Shown: piece after piece, positions 7,889-14,015 of the stretch
How the letters are laid out: every line of letters begins with the position of its first letter
How positions within the stretch are numbered: the stretch's first letter is position 1
NCBI GenBank assembly: GCA_003519375.1
Contig: DOWV01000139.1
Coordinates: forward strand, 1 to 14,015
Length of the DNA: 14,015 nucleotides
Direction of reading: 5' to 3'
Origin: Bacteroidota bacterium
Lineage (GTDB): Bacteria; Bacteroidota; Ignavibacteria; UBA10030
Notes under the pieces: model-generated
Seen by the model: only the letters and a program-made list of their open reading frames with translations
The model's database searches: none
What the model was told of the DNA's origin: nothing
Made by a program: the position numbers and the translations under genes

Positions 7889-10800
7889 TCATACTCTGAC
7901 GTTCACGTTGACACTCGTTCCCCTCTGCAGCTCGCTCTCTATGGCGAAAGAGCCTCCGATTTCCTCTATCCGCTTGCGCATATTGTCCAACCCATTGCTG
8001 AATCTGTCGGCGGAGGCACCGGTGAATCCTCTTCCATCATCTTTGAGAGTGATGGTCATCACGGGATCCTCAAACCGGAACGCGATGTTCACGTGCCTGG
8101 CCTGGGCATGCTTGGCGATGTTCGTGAGCGCCTCCTTGAAGACGAGGAAGACATTGTGGCGAATCTCTGCAGAGACGTGTCTTGCCGGCAGATCTTCCGG
8201 CACGTCGGTCTGGAGCTGAAGAGTGGAGACGGAGAGGTACTCCGTTGTGTAGTCGATGAGGTATGCCGCAAGATTATCGACGGTGTCGTTCCGTGGATTC
8301 ACCGCCCAGACGATTTCGTCCATCGTCCCGGCGACGTCGCGCGAGGCATTTGCGATGAGATCGAGGTGCTGCTCCATCTTCCCGGGATTGCTCACATCTC
8401 TTTTTGCCAACTCCCCGAGAAGCGTAATCTTCGTCAAACTGGCGCCCAGTTCGTCATGCATATCCTTCGAAATGCGAACCCGCTCACGCTCCAACGTCGT
8501 CTGGGATTCGGCTGTTTTCAGCTTCCGCTTGAGCTTCTGCGTTGAGAAAAAACGGACGGTGCCTGCCACCAGTCCGGCCGCGCAAAGACCGAGCAGCACC
8601 CGAAACCAGCCGGTCATCCAGAAGGGAGGCTTAATGGTGAATCGGAGGGAAGCGCGCTGAGTCAACGACGATCCGTCATCCGGCTCTGCCTCGACGTGGA
8701 AGACGTAGTCGCCGGGAGGGACATTGGTGTAGAACGCCGTCCGCCTGTTTCCCGCCACCTGCCAGGAGGCCTCAAATCCCTCGAGGCGGTATTGAAATTG
8801 GAGCTTTCTGGCGTGGTTGAAGGAAAGTGCTGTGTAACGGACCTCGATGTCTCCATTGCCATACTCTGCTGTGATCAAAGGTGTGAATTTCGCCGGTTTC
8901 TTGTCGATCAGGAGCTGCTCTATATAAAGAGGGAACCGAAGGGAGTCTTTCCTGATAGACCGGGGATCGACGACGACGAGGCCGTCGACGGTGGGTATCC
9001 AGATTCTTCCGTCGTTCGTCCGGCACCCTGCATTCTGTGAGCCGCTGCTGCACTCGCTGCTTCTCATGCCATCGGTCTCATCGAAGCTGACGACACTCAG
9101 TTGAGGCAGCGTGCCATTCGAGAACGCTTCTAGCTGTTGTTTGCTGACGCGGGAGATTCCGCGGGGGCCGCTCAACCAGAAGTTACCCTCCTTATCGTCG
9201 ACGATGGCGAAGATGACGTCATCGACGAGGCCCGCGGCAGTTGACCATGAATCGGTGCGCCCGCGACGGAATCGGCAAAGTCCGCCGCCGTTCGTTCCGA
9301 TCCATAGTGTCTCGTCGGCATCGACGTGCAGGGCGGTGACAAAATCGCTGGTAATCCCTCCGCGACTTCTGAATGTCGTCACGGAGTCGTCTCTCAGCCG
9401 GTTAAGTCCTCCACCCGATGTTCCGATCCATATGGTGCCTGATGAATCTTCTGCGATGCATGACACGAAATCATTCGACAGGCCGTGCTTCGAATCGTAA
9501 ATCGTCCGGTGCCCATTCGCAAACTTGTGGGCGCCTTCGCCGTTGGTCCCTATCCAGATGCCGCCGAGGCGGTCCTCAACGATCGCCCGGATATGCCGGC
9601 CCGGAAAATTCCGGAGCAGCCCCGGTCGTGTCACGCGACCGTTCTCGTAGACTCCAACGCCCCCGCCCCATGTCCCTATCCAGAGTTTCCCAGACCGATC
9701 CTGCAAGAGGGGTCGGACAATCTCATTGGAGAGAGTCTCCCTGAGCGGGATCGTCGTGAAATTCCCTTCTTTGAGGAAACTCAGTCCACCCCCGTTTGTT
9801 CCGGCCCACACGACACCGTCGCGGCCTTGGTACACAGAACGGACAAAATCGCTTCCCAATCCATTCCGCGTCGTGAGAGTCACGAGCTTGGTCTTCTGCA
9901 GCATGTTTAAGCCGCCGCGTTCGGTACCAATCCATACATTTCCCTCGCGGTCTTGTCTCAACGCGGTCACGAAGTTCTTGTTCAAACCGTCGATGACCGA
10001 GTACGTCTGGAGGGTGTTGTCAACGTATCTGCACAGCCCGCCGCCGGACGTCCCGATCCAGACTACGCCTTCGTTGTCCACAAGAAGGGCAGTCGTGAAA
10101 GGTGAGGGCACGCGGGTCAAAGCTCCGTCTCTCGCGATTCTCCCGTTCCTGAGCCGGACAATTCCGCTGACGGTTCCGATCAAGAGCGTTCCATCACGAT
10201 CCTCACAAATCGTTTCCACGTCGTTGCTGGGAAGTCCGTCCCGGGTGGTGAAGTGCTCCATCGATCCGTTGAAGAACCCCGTCAATCCTCCTCCGTTCGA
10301 ACCGATCCACAAGACCCCATTGCGATCGACGACTAGATGCTTAACAAAATCGCTCGGAAGTCCAGTCTTCTTTGTCAAGTGTGCCAATGTCCCCGCAAGG
10401 AATCTGGTCACGCCTCCGCCTGCAGTCCCGACCCAGATCGCGCCGGACGGATCTTCGCAGATGGAAGCGACGTAGTTGCTCAGAAGACCCTCAGTCGTCG
10501 TGATCGTGGAAAAGCCGGCGGAATCGAGGCGCGTGACTCCACCGCCGCCGGTTCCTATCCAAAGCGTTTTTGTTCGATCTTCACAAAGGGAACTGATGGC
10601 GTTATTCCGGAGGGCGGGGGTGTTGCTTGTGTTGAAGGTGGTAAACCGGATCCCGTCGAAGCGTGCAAGGCCGCGCTGTGTTCCGAGCCAGAGATAGCCG
10701 TCACTGGTCTGGAGAAGTGCATTGATCGTGTTGTCGGGCAGCCCGTCGTCTGTCCGCCAGTGATCGAATCGATAGCTGGAGGAGGCGATCGAAGACGGAA

Positions 10801-10918
10801 GAAGAGATGACCCAAGCTGCTGAGACAGCATGACCGGGGGTACTAACCACAGGCAGATGAACGACAAGCCAATAAGGAGTCGCCGGAAATCGAAGATTTC
10901 CTGTCGATACAAGGTCAT
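7889..10918 (-). CDS. Sensor histidine kinase with 14 propeller repeats, Y_Y_Y domain and HisKA_3/HATPase core
   Basis: A 1009-residue inner-membrane sensor that should phosphorylate the regulator encoded next to it. A signal/anchor helix (13-32) is followed by fourteen two-component-regulator propeller repeats. Their WIGT-like cores begin near residues 77, 120, 162, 204, 246, 287, 329, 371, 413, 455, 497, 539, 581 and 640; the steady 42-residue spacing predicts two seven-bladed propellers. A Y_Y_Y domain spans about 690-763 (YRLEGFEASWQ ... TNVPPGDYVF) and a membrane helix 771-790. The HisKA_3 dimerisation domain carries the phospho-accepting H821 in KDMHDELGASL, and the HATPase domain shows an N-box near 921-937 and DDGRGF at 960-965. 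It lacks the fused receiver and AraC domains of classical hybrid two-component systems, consistent with a separate regulator. The ligand is unknown. No clear Shine-Dalgarno sequence precedes the ATG, and there is no better start nearby. Confidence 0.95.
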   Translation of the reverse strand: MTLYRQEIFDFRRLLIGLSFICLWLVPPVMLSQQLGSSLLPSSIASSSYRFDHWRTDDGLPDNTINALLQTSDGYLWLGTQRGLARFDGIRFTTFNTSNTPALRNNAISSLCEDRTKTLWIGTGGGGVTRLDSAGFSTITTTEGLLSNYVASICEDPSGAIWVGTAGGGVTRFLAGTLAHLTKKTGLPSDFVKHLVVDRNGVLWIGSNGGGLTGFFNGSMEHFTTRDGLPSNDVETICEDRDGTLLIGTVSGIVRLRNGRIARDGALTRVPSPFTTALLVDNEGVVWIGTSGGGLCRYVDNTLQTYSVIDGLNKNFVTALRQDREGNVWIGTERGGLNMLQKTKLVTLTTRNGLGSDFVRSVYQGRDGVVWAGTNGGGLSFLKEGNFTTIPLRETLSNEIVRPLLQDRSGKLWIGTWGGGVGVYENGRVTRPGLLRNFPGRHIRAIVEDRLGGIWIGTNGEGAHKFANGHRTIYDSKHGLSNDFVSCIAEDSSGTIWIGTSGGGLNRLRDDSVTTFRSRGGITSDFVTALHVDADETLWIGTNGGGLCRFRRGRTDSWSTAAGLVDDVIFAIVDDKEGNFWLSGPRGISRVSKQQLEAFSNGTLPQLSVVSFDETDGMRSSECSSGSQNAGCRTNDGRIWIPTVDGLVVVDPRSIRKDSLRFPLYIEQLLIDKKPAKFTPLITAEYGNGDIEVRYTALSFNHARKLQFQYRLEGFEASWQVAGNRRTAFYTNVPPGDYVFHVEAEPDDGSSLTQRASLRFTIKPPFWMTGWFRVLLGLCAAGLVAGTVRFFSTQKLKRKLKTAESQTTLERERVRISKDMHDELGASLTKITLLGELAKRDVSNPGKMEQHLDLIANASRDVAGTMDEIVWAVNPRNDTVDNLAAYLIDYTTEYLSVSTLQLQTDVPEDLPARHVSAEIRHNVFLVFKEALTNIAKHAQARHVNIAFRFEDPVMTITLKDDGRGFTGASADRFSNGLDNMRKRIEEIGGSFAIESELQRGTSVNVNVRV

Positions 10919-10993
10919 GGAGAATGGTCTGGCGGATGTGACGAAGTTAAAACATCAAGGTCGGTACGTCGGTTCCCATGAGCTCGCGGGGGC

Positions 10994-11023
10994 GGCTCGC
11001 CGAATGTTGCGGTGCGACGAGCC
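10994..11023. other. GC-rich hairpin between the arylsulfotransferase and kinase genes
   Basis: GGCTCGCCG (10994-11002) and CGACGAGCC (11015-11023) pair over 9 bases with one mismatch around a 12-base loop. A smaller dyad, AGGAG-TT-CTCCT, abuts it at 11024-11035. Read on the - strand the pair sits just after the stop codon at 11042. No T run follows, so it is not a standard terminator; it may lower readthrough or protect the 3' end of the upstream transcript. It fills much of the 123-base gap. Confidence 0.5.
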
Positions 11024-11041
11024 AGGAGTTCTCCTCACAAC

Positions 11042-12172
11042 TCAGAACTCAAACACTGGCGTCGCTCGATATGTGGATCGAGTATCACCTCCGACGGTCA
11101 GATGCCACACGATGCTCCCGCTGCTCTCCACCTCGTAGACTTCTATCGGACCCGTAGCTCCCGGCACCAGTCCTGCGCTGAGCCCGAATGCGATTACGGT
11201 GTTACCGTTGACGAGACGCCGAGCCGATCCGATTGCCGGAGCCCAGTTGTCCTTTGCCGGCCGCCACTCCCAGACTGTGCGGGCGCCTTGTCCACTGATC
11301 TCAATCTCAACCGCCCTCGAGAACTTCTCTCCCGCTCGATCAGCTCCGTTATCGAACATCAGAACCCGTCCGGGTTGAATCTCCTGTGCGGTGTGCTGTC
11401 CGCTGAAAAAGTCGGTCACCGGTATTGTAGCCCTGATCCCTCCAAGACGCCACTCGATCGACTGCCAATCTGAGGAGATTGAGATCACCTGATTGAGAAA
11501 ATACATGCTCAGAAGGATGTTGCCTCTCGGCCCGATCGAAAGAGAATTTTGATGCACCCAGTCCGCCGGCACCGTGCGCTGTCCGCGATCCAGGTCGGGA
11601 TTGAGCGGACCAAAGGAGCTCCAGCGCTTCGTGACAACACCCGATTCAGGACTCCATTCCCAGATGCTGGCTCCGTTTATCAGTGTGTCGTGCCACACTT
11701 GCCAATCGTCGGCTACGAACAGGATTCTGTCTGATGGATCTGCAATGACATCGTGGTGGATACGGCGGCCGGGCGCCGCTTGCTGGGGGAGTTCATGCAC
11801 GACGGATGTGTCCGGGGTTACTTCGACGAGGCCGCGCTGGCTGTCGAGAAGCACAAAGTTCCCGTTCCGCCTCCTCGTGAATCCGTTCGGGCCGCCCCTG
11901 GTCCGGAAATACCAGACAGGCCGTGCGTCCCGGTTCAGAGCAACAAAACCGCTGAAACCGCCCGGACGATTCAGCTCGAGCATGACATAGGGAGCCGTGG
12001 GTGAGCCTTCGGATGTAAATTTGACCGCAGCCAGATCCGCCGGAATCTCTGCGAGGGCCGGTCTCAAATTGATCTCGACCGGTATTTCGCTTTCGCATCC
12101 CGTCAAGAGCAGACCCAACAACGCGGCGCAGCAAACATATCCTGGTCTCAACGTGGCCTCGTGTCTGCGCAT
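11042..12172 (-). CDS. Arylsulfotransferase (ASST) family lipoprotein
   Basis: A 376-residue protein resembling PAPS-independent arylsulfotransferases, which move a sulfate group between phenolic compounds in the periplasm through a sulfated histidine. The start at 12172 gives a clean lipoprotein signal, MRRHEATLR ... LLGLLLTGC, with lipidated cysteine C26; GGAG ten bases upstream could serve as ribosome binding site. The open frame continues 57 codons further up but that extension is low-complexity and would bury the signal. Family motifs in order are HHD (139-141), DWVHQNS with H207, SMYFLNQVISI then IEWRLGG, SGQHTA with H260, FDNG (273-276), FSRAVEI with R286, and VWEWRP. Histidines and one arginine at such positions form the active site in the family. 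Members of this superfamily are often annotated without proof of activity, and a sensing or binding role is possible. It lies 123 bases upstream of the kinase gene on the same strand. Confidence 0.82.
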   Translation of the reverse strand: MRRHEATLRPGYVCCAALLGLLLTGCESEIPVEINLRPALAEIPADLAAVKFTSEGSPTAPYVMLELNRPGGFSGFVALNRDARPVWYFRTRGGPNGFTRRRNGNFVLLDSQRGLVEVTPDTSVVHELPQQAAPGRRIHHDVIADPSDRILFVADDWQVWHDTLINGASIWEWSPESGVVTKRWSSFGPLNPDLDRGQRTVPADWVHQNSLSIGPRGNILLSMYFLNQVISISSDWQSIEWRLGGIRATIPVTDFFSGQHTAQEIQPGRVLMFDNGADRAGEKFSRAVEIEISGQGARTVWEWRPAKDNWAPAIGSARRLVNGNTVIAFGLSAGLVPGATGPIEVYEVESSGSIVWHLTVGGDTRSTYRATPVFEF

Positions 12173-12362
12173 CCTCTGTCTTCTCCGCGCGTATCTGTGG
12201 AAACTGAGCCAGGGGATCCCGGCAGGGTTGAGCGCCATGATGCATGGAAAACAGAACTTGAAGCCGAGTGGTTCCAGCGGTGGTGGCGCTGTGTGCTGAT
12301 TCACCCTCGGTGTTGCAGAAACAGGTGCTGTCCCATTCCCCATTCTGATTTCGGAATTCGAT

Positions 12363-12401
12363 ATTCCTCAATCCGCAATCCGCACTCCTCAATCCGCAAT
12401 C
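12363..12401. repeat. Heptad repeat cluster, AATCCGC type
   Basis: Seven-base units follow each other in register: ATTCCTC, AATCCGC, AATCCGC, ACTCCTC, AATCCGC, then AATC. As a result the 15-base unit CCTCAATCCGCAATC occurs twice (12366-12380 and 12387-12401). It resembles the short tandem heptamer repeats found between genes in several bacterial groups. Confidence 0.7.
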
Positions 12402-12405
12402 GATT

Positions 12406-12437
12406 CTTGCCTTTCACCTTATTCTAAAGTAGCTTTT
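12406..12437 (+). promoter_or_regulatory. Candidate Bacteroidota-type promoter for the DUF362 gene
   Basis: CTTG (12406-12409) and TAGCTTTT (12430-12437) are separated by 20 bases. This approximates the Bacteroidota housekeeping promoter (TTTG, 19-21 bases, TAnnTTTG) with one mismatch in each box. It would give a leader of about 150 bases that includes the second heptad cluster. Confidence 0.35.
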
Positions 12438-12456
12438 CCCAATCAATCCCCGCACC

Positions 12457-12517
12457 GTACCACCCCAGGCAGACTCGATGCAGAGAAAAGTCCGGGCTTG
12501 GGTCTGAAGCACGGTAC
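12457..12517 (+). other. Potential two-stem RNA structure in the DUF362 leader
   Basis: An outer stem GTACC (12457-12461) with GGTAC (12513-12517) encloses an inner stem CAGACTC (12470-12476) with GGGTCTG (12500-12506; one G-T pair). The nested order is compatible with a folded leader, but the stems are short and I recognise no known riboswitch. Confidence 0.25.
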
Positions 12518-12534
12518 TCGAAATCCGATCGGTT

Positions 12535-12583
12535 TTCGAACTTCCCTCGGATTTCGGTTTCAGGATTTCGGATTTCTTCTCTC
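12535..12583. repeat. Heptad repeat cluster, GGATTTC type
   Basis: Seven-base units run in register: TTCGAAC, TTCCCTC, GGATTTC, GGTTTCA, GGATTTC, GGATTTC, TTCTCTC. The cluster ends at the base before the DUF362 ribosome binding site. Its core is complementary to the AATCCGC cluster about 190 bases upstream: 11 of 12 bases would pair between 12370-12381 and 12563-12574. Confidence 0.65.
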
Positions 12584-12588
12584 GGAGG
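12584..12588 (+). promoter_or_regulatory. Ribosome binding site deciding the DUF362 start
   Basis: GGAGG five bases before the ATG at 12594 selects that codon over the in-frame ATG at 12498, whose extra 32 codons consist mostly of the repeat region. Confidence 0.75.
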
Positions 12589-12593
12589 ATATA

Positions 12594-13778
12594 ATGCATC
12601 CCGCTGAAAAACCAAAGCGAATCGATCGAAGAGAATTTGTCAAATTGGCGGCCGCCGGCGGTTTGGCTGCAGCTATCCCCGCTGTTGTTCCAGGTACACT
12701 GCTCGGACAGGAAAAAGCGCTGCCTGCGAAACCGGCAACGAATATCAAAGACGCACAGAAGATTCCGAGGAGCGCGGGCTCGATGCCCGGCAAATTCCCC
12801 GGCGCTGTGGTTCAGGCAAACCACGATAGATCAATCGCCAACGACAAAGTCGATCTCGCTGTTGTCGATGGGATGGTCCGAAAGAGCCTCATGGAGCTGA
12901 CGGGCGCTTCGACGGCCGCAGCCGCGTGGAAAGAATTCGTGACGCCCGATGACATCATCGGATTGAAGGTAAATCCGGTTGCGGGTAAGACGCTCTCGAC
13001 AAGCCCCGAGATTACACACGCGGTCATCAAGCAGCTCGTCGAAGCCGGAATTCCCATGAAGAACATCGTGATATGGGACCGGCGTGAATTTGAACTACAT
13101 GAGGTGGGATTTACATCGGAGAACTTCCCCGGCGTCAAGATCATTGGGACAGAGCGAAAAGACGAAAAAGGCTCGTACTATGATGCAAATGGCGTGCTGT
13201 ACGGGAAGCAGATGATCGACGAGTCGTGGTACTATTGGGCTGACGTTGAACAAAAGTACGATGCGGAGACGATTCCGTATATGGTGAACGAAGGGAAGTA
13301 CTCGTACTTCGGCACGATCTGCACAAAGGATGTCACGAAGATCATCAACATCCCGATACTCAAGAACGCAGGGCCAACCGTCACGTTGTGTTTGAAGAAT
13401 CTTGCTTTCGGATGCATTTCCAACACGGGTCGCCTCCACAAGAACCTCTGGGCCGAAACATGCGCCGAGGTGCCGGCGTTCGCACCGATCCGGGACAAGG
13501 TGGTTCTCAATATCGTCGACGGCATCAAGGGCTGCTTCCATGGCGGACCCGGAGCTGATCCGAAGTTCTTCACGGAGTATAAAACGGTTCTCGTTGGGAC
13601 AGACCCTGTAGCTGTCGACAGGATCGGGTACGAGATCGTTCTGAAGAAAAGACTGGACGAAAAGGTGCAGAAGGCCGAAGCCCCCGTCGGACGGAAATTC
13701 ATGGATCTTGCACGCGACCTCGGGCTCGGCGCGTCTGATCTCGAGAAAATCAATCTGAAGAAGCTGAGTCTTTCCTGA
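12594..13778 (+). CDS. Tat-exported DUF362 domain protein
   Basis: A 394-residue protein whose first 40 residues form a twin-arginine signal: RR at 12-13 in DRREFVK, then an alanine/glycine-rich hydrophobic core. It should be exported folded to the periplasm. The rest matches DUF362: LKVNP near 124-128, IPILKN (253-258) then KNLAFG (268-273), VDGIKGC (308-314) and VGTDPVAVD (334-342). The family has no established reaction, though relatives occur beside ferredoxin-type proteins. Five cysteines fall in the mature part (243, 266, 274, 290, 314), but none forms a CxxCxxC ferredoxin motif, so no iron-sulfur cluster is predicted from the sequence. Export by Tat often implies a cofactor loaded in the cytoplasm, which is inference here. 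The GGAGG-supported start drops 32 codons of repeat-derived sequence. The next gene begins about 120 bases downstream on the same strand. Confidence 0.88.
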   Translation: MHPAEKPKRIDRREFVKLAAAGGLAAAIPAVVPGTLLGQEKALPAKPATNIKDAQKIPRSAGSMPGKFPGAVVQANHDRSIANDKVDLAVVDGMVRKSLMELTGASTAAAAWKEFVTPDDIIGLKVNPVAGKTLSTSPEITHAVIKQLVEAGIPMKNIVIWDRREFELHEVGFTSENFPGVKIIGTERKDEKGSYYDANGVLYGKQMIDESWYYWADVEQKYDAETIPYMVNEGKYSYFGTICTKDVTKIINIPILKNAGPTVTLCLKNLAFGCISNTGRLHKNLWAETCAEVPAFAPIRDKVVLNIVDGIKGCFHGGPGADPKFFTEYKTVLVGTDPVAVDRIGYEIVLKKRLDEKVQKAEAPVGRKFMDLARDLGLGASDLEKINLKKLSLS

Positions 13779-13794
13779 TGAAGCGTTTAATAGA

Positions 13795-13874
13795 ACACAG
13801 AAAACACTGATGCTACAGATGGTCACAGTTTGTTTTTATCAGTGGCTATCACGTAGCATCTGTGTATTCAGTGT
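13795..13874. repeat. 80-nt near-perfect intergenic palindrome
   Basis: Arms 13795-13816 and 13853-13874 are complementary at 19 of 22 positions. An inner stem (13818-13826 with 13842-13850) adds nine pairs, two of them G-T, leaving a 15-base loop. The arms are built from ACACAGA/ACACTGA-like words. No T run follows on either strand, so it is not a standard terminator. It looks like a member of a dispersed palindromic intergenic repeat family and lies between the DUF362 gene and the next exported protein gene. Confidence 0.75.
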
Positions 13875-13899
13875 GCCAATCACCGGAACTGCGCGATAA

Positions 13900-14015
13900 A
13901 TGAACAACGTCTTTGTAGTCATTTCGATCCTTTTGCTTGGAATCATCTCTCCCTGCATCGGCCAGGATGTCGTATCGCTTGATGCGAAAGATCTCCAAGG
14001 CGCGAAGGTTCTGAA
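13900..14015 (+). CDS. N-terminus of an exported protein, truncated by the window edge
   Basis: An ATG at 13900 opens a frame that runs to the end of the window (38 complete codons). Residues 1-21 form a typical signal peptide: short polar n-region MNNVF, hydrophobic core VVISILLLGII, and a likely cleavage around CIGQ/DV. The following residues (DVVSLDAKDLQG) are too few to name a family. The ribosome binding site is weak (GGAA 12-15 bases upstream). Being on the same strand about 120 bases after the DUF362 gene, it may share its transcript unless the intervening palindrome blocks readthrough. Confidence 0.65.
   Translation, partial: MNNVFVVISILLLGIISPCIGQDVVSLDAKDLQGAKVL

Larger units (their letters stand above)
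12173..12593. other. Divergent intergenic region between the lipoprotein and DUF362 genes
   Basis: These 421 bases must hold promoters for both outward-reading genes. No gene is supported: frames extending both coding sequences into it lack ribosome binding sites and signal-peptide logic. It contains heptad repeats in two clusters of opposite orientation (12363-12401 and 12535-12583), a candidate promoter on the + strand (12406-12437) and a potential leader fold (12457-12517). I could not place a convincing promoter for the leftward lipoprotein gene. Confidence 0.6.

Noticed and set aside
9726..10475. A 249-codon open frame on the + strand
   Set aside because: It is antisense to the kinase propeller repeats; the periodic GT/GGG codons keep the opposite frame open. 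Its translation is proline- and serine-rich with repeats mirroring the propeller blades and it has no ribosome binding site.
7900..10800. Regularly spaced similar DNA words that could suggest a CRISPR-like array
   Set aside because: The period is about 126 bases (42 codons), it coincides with protein propeller blades, and the repeats are divergent and fully coding.
12173..12343. 57-residue N-terminal extension of the arylsulfotransferase-like protein
   Set aside because: It would place the lipoprotein signal and its LLTGC lipobox in the interior; the start at 12172 gives a standard lipoprotein precursor.
12498..12593. 32-residue N-terminal extension of the DUF362 protein
   Set aside because: It is translated heptad-repeat sequence; GGAGG at 12584-12588 and the Tat signal fix the start at 12594.
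1..14015. tRNA, rRNA, transposase, integrase, CRISPR or phage genes
   Set aside because: I looked for these on both strands and found nothing I could support.

Overview
The window looks like a chromosomal segment of a free-living, Gram-negative member of the Bacteroidota/Ignavibacteriota side of the FCB group. The main reason is the 998-residue surface protein. It ends in a type IX secretion (T9SS) sorting domain of the 'YPNPFNPSTNI ... FDLLGREV ... SGMYLYRL ... LLK' kind, a hallmark of Ignavibacteria and related lineages. The large periplasmic-propeller histidine kinase and the DUF5110-type GH31 enzyme fit the same group. This is inference from protein style, not from a marker gene, and no rRNA or tRNA gene was seen.

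Layout. (1) Left, + strand: a possible 3' end of an upstream gene (2-130), then an exported GH31 glycosidase (139-2874), a strong intrinsic terminator, and a small DoxX-type membrane protein (3100-3585). (2) Centre, - strand: four co-directional genes read right to left. They are an arylsulfotransferase-like lipoprotein (12172-11042), a 1009-residue hybrid-propeller sensor histidine kinase (10918-7889), its NarL/LuxR-type response regulator (7835-7182) and the T9SS-exported HYR/cadherin-like surface protein (6742-3746). A clear terminator closes the last of these and faces the DoxX gene. (3) Right, + strand: a 421-nt divergent intergenic region with heptad repeats in opposite orientations, a Tat-exported DUF362 protein (12594-13778), an 80-nt near-perfect palindrome, and the first 38 codons of a second exported protein cut by the window edge.

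How they may work together. The kinase has two predicted seven-bladed propellers outside the inner membrane and a HisKA_3/HATPase core inside; the adjacent regulator is the obvious partner. An exact 18-bp direct repeat occurs just upstream of the regulator gene and again downstream of it, in the long leader of the surface-protein gene. This makes a testable case that the regulator controls itself and the surface protein. The arylsulfotransferase-like lipoprotein heading the cluster could belong to the same surface or envelope response, but only position links it.

Most families here are known. The least explained elements are non-coding (the 18-bp repeat pair, the 19-bp palindrome, the inverted heptad clusters and the 80-nt palindrome), together with a jelly-roll domain inserted in the GH31 catalytic barrel and an uncharacterised N-terminal module on the surface protein. 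I did not find convincing evidence of a wholly new multi-gene system.
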